Made by a program: the position numbers and the translations under genes. Of a stretch of 54,737 nucleotides of DNA, positions 15,451 to 24,573 are shown piece by piece (the stretch's first letter is position 1; each line of letters starts with the position of its first letter). Source of the DNA: Parabacteroides distasonis (GTDB lineage Bacteria > Bacteroidota > Bacteroidia > Bacteroidales > Tannerellaceae); contig JAFBIR010000019.1 of assembly GCA_021531385.1 (NCBI GenBank), forward strand, positions 1-54,737. Reading direction: 5' to 3'. The notes under the pieces were generated by a model, which was given only the letters and a program-made list of their open reading frames with translations, was not told the DNA's origin and ran no database searches.

Positions 15451-16920
15451 ATGTTAAAGCATACGAAGATTGTGGCTACCGTCTCTGACAAGCGTTGTGA
15501 CGTGGAGTTTTTGGAGGCATTGTATAAGGCAGGAATGAATGTCGTGCGTCTGAACACGGCGCACTTGCAAGAGGAGGGCCTGACGCGGATCGTTACTAAT
15601 GTCAGGGCTGTCTCCGACCGTATTGGTATTTTGATGGACACGAAAGGTCCGGAGGTACGTACGACCGCTACGGTGGATGGTGAGCCCATTCCGTTCAAGG
15701 CAGGCGATCGCGTAAAAATCACAGGTAATCCCGATCAGTTAAGTTCGCATGAGTGTATCAGTGTCTCTTACCGCAATTTCGTGCATGATTTGGCGGTGGG
15801 CAGTGACATCTTGATTGATGATGGCGACTTAGAGTTGAAGGTGATTGAGAAAACCGCAGATTATCTGTTGTGTGAGGCGCAGAACGAGGCCTCCTTGGGG
15901 AGTCGCAAGAGCGTGAATGTCCCGGGTGTGCGTATCAACCTGCCCTCACTGACGGAGCGTGATCGGAAGAACATCTTGTGGGCGATCGAGCATGACTTGG
16001 ATTTCATTGCGCACTCTTTTGTGCGTACGAAGCAGGATGTATTAGATATTCAGCGTATTCTCGATGAGCACAACAGCTCGATCAAGATTATCGCGAAGAT
16101 TGAGAACCAGGAGGGTGTCGATAATGCGGATGAGATCTTGGAGGCGGCTTACGGTATCATGATCGCTCGTGGTGATTTGGGTATCGAGGTGCCTGCAGAG
16201 AAGATTCCGGGCATTCAGCGTGTCTTGATCCGTAAGTGTGTGGCAGTGAAGAAGCCGGTGATCGTGGCAACACAGATGTTGCACTCGATGATCAACAATC
16301 CCCGTCCGACCCGTGCAGAGGTGACCGATATTGCGAATGCGATCTACTACCGTACGGATGCGTTGATGCTGAGTGGCGAGACCGCTTACGGCAAATATCC
16401 GGTGGAGGCCGTCAAGACGATGACCAAGGTGGCACGTGAGGCGGAGAAGACGAAGTTGGCGGCGAACGACATCCGTGTGCCTATTGAGGGCACCGACTTG
16501 GATGTGACCTCCTTCTTGGCGAAGCAGGCGGTGGAGTCCTCCTCTAAATTGATGGTGAAGGCGATCATTACGGACAGCTATACGGGACGTACGGCGCGCT
16601 ACTTGGCCGCTTTCCGTGGAACCTCTACGGTGTTCGCTATCTGTTACAATCCCCGTGTGATGCGTATGTTGTCGCTTTCCTACGGTGTGTGGGCCGTTCA
16701 TCAGCCCTATAACGATAGCCGTCGCGGCTATTTCTGTGATGCCTTGAAGCAGTTGATTCAGAGTGGATGGATCACGATGGAGAACATGGTAGCCTATCTG
16801 AGTGGAAGCATCAACGAGGGCGGTACGACCTTCTTGGAGATCAACAACGTGGAGAAGGTGTTGAAAGCGGCTGGCGACTATCTGTTGCCCACTTTCAGAG
16901 AGCATACCAACAAACAATAG
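15451..16920 (+). CDS. pyk: Pyruvate kinase
   Basis: This 489-residue enzyme makes pyruvate and ATP from phosphoenolpyruvate and ADP. It begins KHTKIVATVSDKRCDVEFLE, has MDTKGPEVRT, the catalytic-loop region IIAKIENQEGVDNADEI, the active-site block MIARGDLGIEVPAEKIPGIQ, and VIVATQMLHSMINNPRPTRAEV. A C-terminal domain follows, with TGRTARYLAAFRG. It probably starts an operon with the methyltransferase, rbfA and the LolC/E-like permease. Confidence 0.96.
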   Translation: MLKHTKIVATVSDKRCDVEFLEALYKAGMNVVRLNTAHLQEEGLTRIVTNVRAVSDRIGILMDTKGPEVRTTATVDGEPIPFKAGDRVKITGNPDQLSSHECISVSYRNFVHDLAVGSDILIDDGDLELKVIEKTADYLLCEAQNEASLGSRKSVNVPGVRINLPSLTERDRKNILWAIEHDLDFIAHSFVRTKQDVLDIQRILDEHNSSIKIIAKIENQEGVDNADEILEAAYGIMIARGDLGIEVPAEKIPGIQRVLIRKCVAVKKPVIVATQMLHSMINNPRPTRAEVTDIANAIYYRTDALMLSGETAYGKYPVEAVKTMTKVAREAEKTKLAANDIRVPIEGTDLDVTSFLAKQAVESSSKLMVKAIITDSYTGRTARYLAAFRGTSTVFAICYNPRVMRMLSLSYGVWAVHQPYNDSRRGYFCDALKQLIQSGWITMENMVAYLSGSINEGGTTFLEINNVEKVLKAAGDYLLPTFREHTNKQ

Positions 16921-16930
16921 GGAACGAGCG

Positions 16931-17566
16931 ATGTTTACGGAAGAGATAGAATCCTATATCCTTTCCCATATCGACGAGGAGGGAGACCTGCTGAAGGCGT
17001 TGAATCGGGATGCCAATGTCAACCTCCTTCGTCCGCGTATGCTTTCCGGCCATCTGCAAGGGCGACTGCTGAAGCTGTTCTGTCGGATGATGCGCCCCCA
17101 GCGGGTGTTGGAGATCGGTACCTATACCGGTTATGCCACCCTTTGTATGGCGGAGGGTTTGGAAGAGGGGGCCTTGGTGCATACGATCGAGGTCAATGAC
17201 GAGATGGAGGATTTCATCCGGAAATATCTCTCCCGTTCGCCGCATCAAGCGAAGGTGCGGTTGCACATTGGGGATGCGATGGAGCTTATCCCACAGCTCG
17301 ATGAGACCTTCGACCTGGTCTTCATTGATGCGGATAAGCGGCTCTATTCCGCCTATTACGATTTGGTGTTCCCGAAAGTACGGGCGGGAGGCTTGATTTT
17401 GGCGGACAACACGTTGTGGGATGGTAAGGTCATAGAGGAGGTGGCCCCTGCGGATAAACAGACGCAGGGCATCCTTCATTTCAATGATAAGATCAAGGCC
17501 GATGACCGGGTGGAGAAGGTGATTCTTCCGATGCGTGACGGCTTGACATTGATTTGGAAAAAGTAA
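16931..17566 (+). CDS. O-methyltransferase (SAM-dependent, caffeoyl-CoA/catechol type)
   Basis: This 211-residue protein has a Rossmann SAM-binding fold: VLEIGTYTGYATLCMAEG (motif I, about residues 60-77), HTIEVNDEMEDF, GDAMELIPQL, FIDADKRLYSAYYD (metal ligand Asp) and LILADNTLWDGKV. These are class I O-methyltransferase motifs. The substrate is not known; small catechols or a nucleotide-linked compound are possible. It sits 10 bp after pyk and 21 bp before rbfA. Confidence 0.9.
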   Translation: MFTEEIESYILSHIDEEGDLLKALNRDANVNLLRPRMLSGHLQGRLLKLFCRMMRPQRVLEIGTYTGYATLCMAEGLEEGALVHTIEVNDEMEDFIRKYLSRSPHQAKVRLHIGDAMELIPQLDETFDLVFIDADKRLYSAYYDLVFPKVRAGGLILADNTLWDGKVIEEVAPADKQTQGILHFNDKIKADDRVEKVILPMRDGLTLIWKK

Positions 17567-17587
17567 AGAATAAGGAGTAAGTAAGAC

Positions 17588-17923
17588 ATGGAGGGTACGA
17601 GATTACAAAAGATTGAGCGACTCTTGCAGAAGGAGTTGAGTGATATTTTCCAGAAGCAGACCCAGGCGATGCACGGGGTGTTGGTTTCTGTCAGTGTGGT
17701 ACGCGTCAGCCCGGATTTGAGTGTGGCTAAGGCCTACTTGAGCATTTTCCCCTCGGCGAAGGGGGAGGAGTTGCTGAAGGCAATCCGTGCGAACACGAAG
17801 GCGATCCGTTACGATTTGGGTCAGCGTGTACGTTTGCAGTTGCGTAAGATTCCCGAGCTGAGTTTCTTCATCGACGATTCATTGGACTACATCGAGCATA
17901 TTGACTCGTTGTTGAATAAGTAA
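17588..17923 (+). CDS. rbfA: Ribosome-binding factor A
   Basis: This 111-residue KH-fold protein helps 16S rRNA 5'-end maturation and 30S assembly. Features: RLQKIERLLQKELSDIFQK at the N-terminus, SVSVVRVSPDLSVAKAYLSI, and the C-terminal RKIPELSFFIDDSLDY motif. It lies between the methyltransferase and the permease in the same direction. Confidence 0.94.
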   Translation: MEGTRLQKIERLLQKELSDIFQKQTQAMHGVLVSVSVVRVSPDLSVAKAYLSIFPSAKGEELLKAIRANTKAIRYDLGQRVRLQLRKIPELSFFIDDSLDYIEHIDSLLNK

Positions 17924-17935
17924 TCCCGGCAGGCG

Positions 17936-19165
17936 TTGAATCTCTCTTTCTACATAGCGCGACGCTACCTCTTCTCGAAGAAGTCACACAATGCCATCAA
18001 CATCATCTCGTTGGTTTCTGTGTGTGGCGTGGCCGTGGCGACGATTGCGTTGGTTTGCGCGCTGTCGGTTTATAATGGATTCAACGACCTGGTTTCCTCG
18101 CTCTTTGGCCATTTTGATGCAGAGCTAAAGATTACCCCGGTCAAAGGCAAGGTGTTCGATCCGGAGACGGCGGCGATGCGTGCTGTCAAGGCTTTGCCGG
18201 AGGTGGCTTGTTACAGCGAGGTGTTGCAAGACAATGTATTGGTGCGCTATCATGACCGGCAGGGGGTGGCGGTCTTGAAAGGCGTGGATGCCTCGTATGA
18301 ACAGCTGACACAGATCGACAGCATCTTGATCGATGGCTCTTTCCAGTTGGCGGATGAGGTGGTGAATTATGCCAATATGGGTATTGGCTTGGCGTATGCC
18401 TTGGGTATCAACGCAGGATTCGTCACGCCCATGGAGATCTATGCACCTAAACGGGCGGAACGGGTAAACATGGCTAACCCGGCCTCCTCGTTCCATTTGG
18501 AATATGCCTATATCGGGAGTGTTTTCCGAACCGATCAACAAGTGTATGACGATTCCTACCTGATTGTACCGTTGGCCTTGGCCCGTTCGTTGTTCGACTA
18601 TGAACGAGAAGTGTCAGCTATCGAGCTGAAATTGCAGGATCCGAAGCAGGTCGCACAGGTGAAGCAGGCGATCAGTCACCTGGTAGGAGAGGCATTTAAG
18701 GTGCAGGATCGCTTTGAGCAACAAGAGGACTCCTTTCGGATGATGCAGATCGAGAAGTGGATGACCTTCTTGATCTTGACCTTTATCTTGGCGATTGCGC
18801 TTTTCAATGTGGTTGGTTCCCTCTCCATGTTGATGATCGAGAAGCAGGCAGATGTCGCTACGTTACGCAATTTGGGTGCGGATAACCGATTGATCCGTCG
18901 AATCTTCCTGTTGGAGGGCTGGATGATCTCTGCCTTTGGTGCGGGCATTGGTATTGGGATTGGTGTCACGTTGTGTCTGTTGCAGCAGCTCTTCGGGTTT
19001 ATCTCTTTGGGTGATGCGGCCGGTGCGTTCGTGATCGATGCCTATCCGGTGCGAGTTGCCTTTGGTGACATATTGACCATTCTTTGTACGGTCTTGGCGA
19101 TAGGTTTCTTTGCCGCTTGGTATCCGGTTCGTTATTTGGCCAAACGGTTCCGGATTGAGCAATAG
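17936..19165 (+). CDS. FtsX-like ABC transporter permease, LolC/LolE type
   Basis: This 409-residue protein starts at TTG (17936), 13 bp after rbfA; no ATG fits the conserved start NLSFYIARRYLFSKKSHNAIN. It has one N-terminal membrane segment (about 20-45), a large periplasmic MacB-PCD-like domain, then three C-terminal membrane segments (about 275-300, 325-350, 370-395). This is the LolCE/FtsX layout used for lipoprotein release to the outer membrane. The ATPase partner (LolD) is not adjacent. Specific function is inferred from the family. Confidence 0.88.
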   Translation: MNLSFYIARRYLFSKKSHNAINIISLVSVCGVAVATIALVCALSVYNGFNDLVSSLFGHFDAELKITPVKGKVFDPETAAMRAVKALPEVACYSEVLQDNVLVRYHDRQGVAVLKGVDASYEQLTQIDSILIDGSFQLADEVVNYANMGIGLAYALGINAGFVTPMEIYAPKRAERVNMANPASSFHLEYAYIGSVFRTDQQVYDDSYLIVPLALARSLFDYEREVSAIELKLQDPKQVAQVKQAISHLVGEAFKVQDRFEQQEDSFRMMQIEKWMTFLILTFILAIALFNVVGSLSMLMIEKQADVATLRNLGADNRLIRRIFLLEGWMISAFGAGIGIGIGVTLCLLQQLFGFISLGDAAGAFVIDAYPVRVAFGDILTILCTVLAIGFFAAWYPVRYLAKRFRIEQ

Positions 19166-19213
19166 GCAGCTGTTGTCAGACGTGTGGTCATACCTTCCTT
19201 TCCCTTTTTTTCT

Positions 19214-19221
19214 TACCTTTG
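19214..19221 (+). promoter_or_regulatory. Promoter -7 box for mutS
   Basis: TACCTTTG lies 29 bp before the GTG start. TAAGGAG at 19235-19241 is a good ribosome binding site that supports the GTG at 19251. Confidence 0.65.
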
Positions 19222-19250
19222 CGGCAATTAATGATAAGGAGTTATAGAGC

Positions 19251-21872
19251 GTGGCGAAGATAGTGGAAACCCCATTGATGAAGCAATATTTTGACATCAA
19301 GGCTAAACACCCGGATGCGATCTTGCTGTTCCGTGTAGGCGATTTCTATGAGATGTATGGCGAGGATGCCGTGATCGGTGCTGAGATCTTGGGTATCGTG
19401 CAGACGAAGCGGGCGAATGGTGTCGGTCAGCATGTAGAGATGGCCGGTTTCCCTCATCATGCGTTGGATTCCTATTTGCCCAAGCTGGTGCGTGCCGGCA
19501 AGCGTGTGGCCATTTGTGATCAGCTGGAAGATCCGAAAATGACCAAGAAGCTGGTGAAACGTGGCATTACCGAATTGGTTACCCCTGGTGTCTCCATCAA
19601 CGACAATATCTTGAACCACAAGGAGAATAACTTCTTAGCCTCAATCCATTTCGTCAAAGATCATTGCGGTATCGCCTTTTTGGATATTTCTACCGGTGAG
19701 TTCCTGACGGCAGAGGGCTCCGTAGATTACATCGATAAGCTGATCAATAATTTCTCACCGAAGGAGGTACTGATTGAGCGAGGCAACAAGAAACGCTTTG
19801 AGGAGGCTTTCGGTCCCCGTTATTTCGTTTTTGAGCTGGATGACTGGATCTTTACGACCAGTGCGGCCGAGGATCGGTTGCTGAAACATTTTGAGACCAA
19901 GAACCTGAAGGGATTCGGTGTGCAGCATCTGAAGTTAGGTATCATTGCTTCGGGAGCTATTCTCTATTATTTGGATCAAACCCAGCATACCCATATCCAA
20001 CATATTACGGCTTTGTCTCGCATAGAGGAGGAGCGTTTTGTCCGATTAGACAAGTTTACGGTACGTAGCTTGGAGCTGGTGGACGCGATGAACGAGGAGG
20101 GAACCAGCCTGTTGCAGGTGATTGACAAGACCATCTCTCCGATGGGCTCCCGTATGTTGCGCCGTTGGATTTTGTTCCCTTTGAAAGATTTGAAACCGAT
20201 ACAGGAGCGACAGGATGTGGTGGATCACCTGTTCCGTCACCCCGATTTGAAAGAATTGTTGGAAACCCAGTTGGAGCAGATCGGCGACCTGGAGCGTATC
20301 ATCTCCAAGGTGGCTGTCGGACGAGTTTCTCCGCGGGAGGTGGTGCAACTCAAGGTGGCGTTAACCGCTTTGGAGCCGATCAAGCAGGCTTGTACAGCCA
20401 GTGAGGAGCCCAGTTTGCAACGGATAGGTGAACAGCTGAATGTTTGCGCCTTGATTCGTGATCGGATAGAGAAGGAGATTCAGCCTGATCCCCCTTCGTT
20501 GGTGAACCGGGGGGGCATCATCGCTACCGGGGTGAATGCGGAGCTGGATGAGTTGCGCACCATTGCCTACTCCGGCAAGGATTACCTGCTGAAGGTGCAG
20601 CAGCGAGAGAGCGAGGAGACCGGCATTCCCAGTTTGAAGATTGGTTTCAACAATGTCTTTGGCTACTATATCGAGGTGCGCAATGCGCATAAGGACAAGG
20701 TGCCGGCTGGTTGGATTCGCAAGCAGACTTTGGTGAATGCGGAGCGTTACATCACCGAGGAGCTAAAGGAATATGAGGAGAAGATCTTGGGAGCGGAGGA
20801 GCGGATCCTCTCGTTAGAGACCCGCCTCTTCAATGATTTGGTCCTGGCATTGAGTGAGTATATCCCACCTATTCAGATAGATGCGAACTTGATCGGTCGG
20901 TTGGATTGCCTGCTCTCGTTTGCGAAGGTGGCGGAAAGCAACCGATATATCCGTCCGGTAGTGGATGAGAGTGACGTGATTGACATCAAGGGGGGGCGGC
21001 ATGCCGTGATTGAAAAGCAGCTGCCACCGGGTGAGCCCTATATCGCTAACGATGTCTATTTGGACAATGAGCGACAGCAGATTATCATGATCACTGGCCC
21101 CAATATGGCCGGTAAATCAGCTTTGTTGCGTCAAACCGCTTTGATCACGCTCTTGGCACAGATCGGTTGCTTCGTGCCGGCGGAGAGCGCTCGCATTGGA
21201 TTGATTGATAAGATCTTTACCCGTGTGGGAGCCTCTGATAATATCTCGGTGGGCGAGTCCACCTTTATGGTCGAGATGAATGAGGCAGCTGACATTCTCA
21301 ACAACATGACCGCTCATAGCTTGGTGCTTTTCGATGAGTTAGGACGGGGTACCAGCACCTACGACGGCATCTCCATCGCATGGGCCATCGTGGAGTATAT
21401 CCATGAGCATCCGAATGCCAAGGCGAAGACCCTATTCGCTACCCACTATCATGAGCTGAATGAGATGGAGCGTAGCTTCCCTCGCATTAAGAACTACAAT
21501 GTTTCTGTCAAGGAGGTAGGTAACAAGGTAATCTTCCTACGTAAGTTAGTGCCGGGCGGCAGTGAGCATAGTTTTGGTATTCATGTGGCGAAAATGGCGG
21601 GTATGCCGAAAAGCATCGTGAGCCGGGCGAATGAGATTCTAAAGCAACTGGAAAAGGAGAATCGGCAGGAGGGAATCAGTGGTAAGTCGGTAAAGGCGGT
21701 TACGGCTCCCGCTGCGGGCTATCAACTCAGCTTCTTCCAGCTGGATGATCCGGTGTTGAGCCAGGTGCGGGATGAAATCCGCGACCTGGATGTCAACAAC
21801 CTGACTCCTATTGAGGCATTGAACAAGCTCAACGAGATCAAACGGATCATCACCGGGAAGACTCGTTCGTGA
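19251..21872 (+). CDS. mutS: DNA mismatch repair protein MutS
   Basis: This 873-residue protein starts at GTG. The N-terminal mismatch-recognition motif is [16 protein letters not shown], with the Phe-x-Glu that stacks on mismatched bases. The ATPase domain has Walker [14 protein letters not shown] (near 615), the [12 protein letters not shown] signature, Walker [17 protein letters not shown] and ATHYHEL. It recognises mismatches and recruits MutL. The last 23 bp overlap the 3' end of the convergent DUF4252 gene. Confidence 0.97.
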   Translation: MAKIVETPLMKQYFDIKAKHPDAILLFRVGDFYEMYGEDAVIGAEILGIVQTKRANGVGQHVEMAGFPHHALDSYLPKLVRAGKRVAICDQLEDPKMTKKLVKRGITELVTPGVSINDNILNHKENNFLASIHFVKDHCGIAFLDISTGEFLTAEGSVDYIDKLINNFSPKEVLIERGNKKRFEEAFGPRYFVFELDDWIFTTSAAEDRLLKHFETKNLKGFGVQHLKLGIIASGAILYYLDQTQHTHIQHITALSRIEEERFVRLDKFTVRSLELVDAMNEEGTSLLQVIDKTISPMGSRMLRRWILFPLKDLKPIQERQDVVDHLFRHPDLKELLETQLEQIGDLERIISKVAVGRVSPREVVQLKVALTALEPIKQACTASEEPSLQRIGEQLNVCALIRDRIEKEIQPDPPSLVNRGGIIATGVNAELDELRTIAYSGKDYLLKVQQRESEETGIPSLKIGFNNVFGYYIEVRNAHKDKVPAGWIRKQTLVNAERYITEELKEYEEKILGAEERILSLETRLFNDLVLALSEYIPPIQIDANLIGRLDCLLSFAKVAESNRYIRPVVDESDVIDIKGGRHAVIEKQLPPGEPYIANDVYLDNERQQIIMITGPNMAGKSALLRQTALITLLAQIGCFVPAESARIGLIDKIFTRVGASDNISVGESTFMVEMNEAADILNNMTAHSLVLFDELGRGTSTYDGISIAWAIVEYIHEHPNAKAKTLFATHYHELNEMERSFPRIKNYNVSVKEVGNKVIFLRKLVPGGSEHSFGIHVAKMAGMPKSIVSRANEILKQLEKENRQEGISGKSVKAVTAPAAGYQLSFFQLDDPVLSQVRDEIRDLDVNNLTPIEALNKLNEIKRIITGKTRS

Positions 21873-22311
21873 TCTCCTGGATGTCTTGCAAGGTGAAGTT
21901 GCCCTTTAGCTGGATCACGCTGAAGTTGGCTTCTGAGTCGGCGATCATGATTAGCTCTTTGATCAGTTCGCCCTGTTGCCGGATATAGAAATTGGCTTTC
22001 GTCTCTTTGTCTTTGACCCGCATCAGTTCCTCATATTCCTTGCCGATCATCCCGTCAAACTCCTTACGCATCTGCGCTTGGAGATCCTTGCGCTCGGTGC
22101 TGAGAATCTGCAGCCCGTCTATCTTGCCTTGCATGTTAGCCAGTTGTAGCCCGATGTACTCCATGGTGGGCATCATTTGGAACATCTTCTTGGAGATATA
22201 GACCGTTGTCACATCCTCCATATCGGCATATTTCGAGAACCACTTGTCTTGTGCGAAGCTGAGGCTGGCGCAACAGAGCAGCAAACCTAATAGATATATT
22301 TTCATTCTCAT
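21850..22311 (-). CDS. DUF4252 family secreted protein (second of two in the operon)
   Basis: This 153-residue protein has a signal peptide ([20 protein letters not shown]) and then a DUF4252-like domain ([25 protein letters not shown] to [10 protein letters not shown]). DUF4252 proteins are found beside ECF sigma factors in Bacteroidetes; their role is unknown. It is the fourth and last gene of the sigma operon, 4 bp after the anti-sigma-like gene. Its 3' end overlaps mutS on the other strand by 23 bp. Confidence 0.82.
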   Translation of the reverse strand: MRMKIYLLGLLLCCASLSFAQDKWFSKYADMEDVTTVYISKKMFQMMPTMEYIGLQLANMQGKIDGLQILSTERKDLQAQMRKEFDGMIGKEYEELMRVKDKETKANFYIRQQGELIKELIMIADSEANFSVIQLKGNFTLQDIQEITNESSR

Positions 22312-22315
22312 CGCT

Positions 22316-22714
22316 TTATTCCTTTAAATGTTTGTTGATAATTTGATTGATTTGTCGCATCTCCTCCGTTGAGGCTTGTGCTTGTGCCAACCCTTTGTTG
22401 AGGTTTTGCGAGAGCATGACCAGCGCCTTTTCGGCGACTAAGGCCGCCTCTTTGGGGTCGCTGAAGGTGTCGGCTGGTGTAGGAGGAGTGGCTTGTCGCT
22501 CCAACTGCACCCAGAAAAGCGTACCGATTAACGCAGCCGCTATGCCACTGATAGCCCATCTGAAGGAATGAGTAGGCGTTAACCGGAGGTGTGGACGTTC
22601 CGCAGCCGCTAAAGCGTCAATCTGTTTCTCCAGCCTTTCCTTCAATCCTTTAGGCAGCTCAGCCTCCGTTTGCAGTGCCTGCTTGATCAGTTGATCTATC
22701 TCTTGTTCGTTCAT
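22316..22714 (-). CDS. Probable anti-sigma factor, single-pass membrane protein
   Basis: This 132-residue protein has a charged N-terminal part (MNEQEIDQLIKQALQTEAEL), one membrane segment (about 51-71, RWAISGIAAALIGTLFWVQL) and a periplasmic tail. Its ATG overlaps the sigma-factor stop by 4 bp, which is typical of sigma/anti-sigma pairs. I see no zinc-binding HxxxCxxC motif, so the role rests on topology and position. The longer upstream frame lies inside the sigma gene and is not a likely start. Confidence 0.68.
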   Translation of the reverse strand: MNEQEIDQLIKQALQTEAELPKGLKERLEKQIDALAAAERPHLRLTPTHSFRWAISGIAAALIGTLFWVQLERQATPPTPADTFSDPKEAALVAEKALVMLSQNLNKGLAQAQASTEEMRQINQIINKHLKE

Positions 22715-23211
22715 AAAGACCTTATTTTTAGTTTCTCCTTGATATACTTCCTGGCTCGTGAGAGCAGGGTGCGCACATTGGCATCGCTGAAACCTGTGAT
22801 CTGTGCGATCTCCTCCAACGAGCAATCCTCCATACCTCGCAACCGAATCACCTGCCGTTGATTGGGCGGTAGCTCCTCGATCAGCCGACGCACCTGTCGC
22901 AATTGGTCTCGTTGCTCTACCTGTCGATCCGGTGAATCCTCACTGGGAAGGGTTATGGCTTCGAGCGGTTCGCTCCGGCTGTTTGAGCGGGGCGATCGGA
23001 GGAAATCCAAGCAGAGGTTACGCACGATGGTTATGGCAAATGCTTCCGGGTTCTGAACCGCCTCTAAGCTCGCTCGTTTGCTCCAGAGCCTGGCGTAAGC
23101 CTCTTGCAGGATGTCTTCCGCATCCTCCGGGGATTCCACCAAGGCGAGTGCGATACGATAGAGTTTCGGATGAAAGGGGAGAAAGCGTTGCTTAAACGTT
23201 TCCGCTTCCAT
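22711..23211 (-). CDS. ECF-family RNA polymerase sigma factor
   Basis: This 166-residue sigma-70 family protein has region 2 (LYRIALALVESPEDAEDILQ, then EAYARLWSKR) and region 4 (ELPPNQRQVIRLRGMEDCSL, then EEIAQITGFSDANVRTLLSRARKYI). It would direct polymerase to a stress or envelope regulon. It is the second gene of a four-gene operon, flanked by two DUF4252 genes and followed by a membrane protein that may hold it inactive. Confidence 0.92.
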   Translation of the reverse strand: MEAETFKQRFLPFHPKLYRIALALVESPEDAEDILQEAYARLWSKRASLEAVQNPEAFAITIVRNLCLDFLRSPRSNSRSEPLEAITLPSEDSPDRQVEQRDQLRQVRRLIEELPPNQRQVIRLRGMEDCSLEEIAQITGFSDANVRTLLSRARKYIKEKLKIRSL

Positions 23212-23218
23212 GAGCCGC

Positions 23219-23665
23219 CTATTTTTTGTTTTCCTCTACGATCTTCTCCAAATCCTTCGGACTGATTTTCCCTTTGATATGGATGAGGCTGCAATCGTTG
23301 CCCGTGGTGTAGAGCAAGATTTCCCGAATGTGATCCTCCTCAATTTTGAAAAGCACCTTTGTGCGTCCGCTTGCCTCGTTGCTGGTGATGACCGTCTCAA
23401 ATGCCGGATCTTGGAACGCGGTTAAGGACTCCTGGAAATGTTGCTTGGTGTCAGAGGAGCATTCGGCCAGCTCCAATACATCGACACTCTGCACCCCCAT
23501 GGTCTCCGTGAAGAGGCTCGCCATCTTCATGGTGAATCCACCAACATGAACCGTGTTCGCCCCCTCTTTGTTCTTGAAGGTGTTGAACAGCTGTTCTATG
23601 CTTTGTCCGTAACTCACTTGTGCGATACATAACATCGCTACAACGATCCATTTCATCTTTCTCAT
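23219..23665 (-). CDS. DUF4252 family secreted protein (first gene of the sigma operon)
   Basis: This 148-residue protein has a signal peptide (MRKMKWIVVAMLCIAQVSYG) and a DUF4252 domain (SIEQLFNTFKNKEGANTVHVGG, in two parts, to GKISPKDLEKI). It shares pattern with the last gene of the same operon: signal peptide, TVHV/TVYI, IK/LKG-x-ISPKDLE or FTLQDIQE ending. The two are therefore paralogues flanking the sigma and anti-sigma genes. The mechanism is unknown; sensing or stabilising an envelope signal is a guess. Confidence 0.82.
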   Translation of the reverse strand: MRKMKWIVVAMLCIAQVSYGQSIEQLFNTFKNKEGANTVHVGGFTMKMASLFTETMGVQSVDVLELAECSSDTKQHFQESLTAFQDPAFETVITSNEASGRTKVLFKIEEDHIREILLYTTGNDCSLIHIKGKISPKDLEKIVEENKK

Positions 23666-23735
23666 GATCTTCTCTGTTTTTTTACGTTCTCGGCCACCCT
23701 TTGCGCGCTTTCTGAAGAGGCCTTTGTAGAGAAGA

Positions 23736-23743
23736 CGAAGATA
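23736..23743 (-). promoter_or_regulatory. Candidate promoter box for the DUF4252-sigma operon
   Basis: Minus-strand TATCTTCG lies about 70 bp before the first DUF4252 ATG. It is one base off TAnnTTTG. Confidence 0.4.
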
Positions 23744-23770
23744 AGCGGAATTTGTGACAAATTTTTTTCT

Positions 23771-23804
23771 CTCCCGAGGAAAATTTTGCTACCTCCCGAG
23801 GAAA
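23771..23804. repeat. Pair of 12-bp direct repeats in the divergent promoter region
   Basis: CTCCCGAGGAAA occurs at 23771-23782 and 23793-23804, spaced 22 bp, about two helical turns. The right copy lies 13 bp before the DUF4271 -7 box. They could be operator sites for either transcript. Confidence 0.6.
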
Positions 23805-23816
23805 CAAATAATTGTG

Positions 23817-23824
23817 TACCTTTG
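23817..23824 (+). promoter_or_regulatory. Promoter -7 box for the DUF4271 gene
   Basis: TACCTTTG, 29 bp before the ATG at 23854. Confidence 0.65.
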
Positions 23825-23853
23825 CGTCGTCAAAAAGCGTAAGGGAATAGAGC

Positions 23854-24573
23854 ATGTTCGAGGGATTTGTGGGCATACGTTTGTGGGACGGACAATGGAT
23901 AAACGACGTGATATTTGGTATGGTGTTCATGTTGTTTGTCTGTTTTGCTATCGTCTTTCATGCCAATTACCGACTCTTCCTGAAAATGCTCAACGACATG
24001 ATCCACCTCAAGGAGCGTCAGCATACTTTTGGCGTGACGGGAGGCCGTGAATGGTTCTTTCGCAATTTCATGACGGTGCAAGCCCTGCTGCTTTGTGGCA
24101 TCTGCCTTTTCGCCATAGCTCGGATGAAGGGCTACGTTGATCTGTTGAGCGAAACGCGCCAATTGGAGGTGCTGGCGGCAATCATTGGCCTGCTATTTCT
24201 GTTTTATTGGGGGAAGCGTTGCTGTTATTGGATACTCGGTTTGGTCTTTACGAATCCGGAGCAATACCGGTTTTGGCGGATGGGATATAATGCGGCGATA
24301 GGCATGTGGGGAGCGCTTCTTTATATACCTACATTGTGGTTGCTTTTTGTAGAATCTTATTTGCATATTCCTATATATTTGTTCGTATTGCTGTATGTTT
24401 TAGGCAGATTTGTAATAATTAATAAGCTGATACGGATATTTTACAGACAAAATGGTAGTGTTTTGTATTTAAGTTTGTACCTTTGCGGCCAAGAAATACT
24501 GCCTTTGTTCTTTATTTATAAAGTGGTAGTTTATTTGTATAATTATTTTGGGTCAAGCACTCTATGGCATTGA
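23854..24573 (+). CDS. DUF4271 family multi-pass membrane protein
   Basis: This 239-residue protein has about six membrane segments and charged loops (HLKERQHTFGV, REWFFRNFM). I recognise the DUF4271 family, which sits upstream of hemD in many Bacteroidales. No function is established. Its last 10 bp overlap hemD, and an internal TACCTTTG box at 24478-24485 probably gives hemD and downstream genes a second promoter. Confidence 0.8.
   Translation: MFEGFVGIRLWDGQWINDVIFGMVFMLFVCFAIVFHANYRLFLKMLNDMIHLKERQHTFGVTGGREWFFRNFMTVQALLLCGICLFAIARMKGYVDLLSETRQLEVLAAIIGLLFLFYWGKRCCYWILGLVFTNPEQYRFWRMGYNAAIGMWGALLYIPTLWLLFVESYLHIPIYLFVLLYVLGRFVIINKLIRIFYRQNGSVLYLSLYLCGQEILPLFFIYKVVVYLYNYFGSSTLWH
24478..24485 (+). 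promoter_or_regulatory. Internal promoter box for hemD-rnpA-yidD
   Basis: TACCTTTG followed by CGGCC lies inside the DUF4271 gene, 79 bp before the hemD ATG. Confidence 0.5.
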
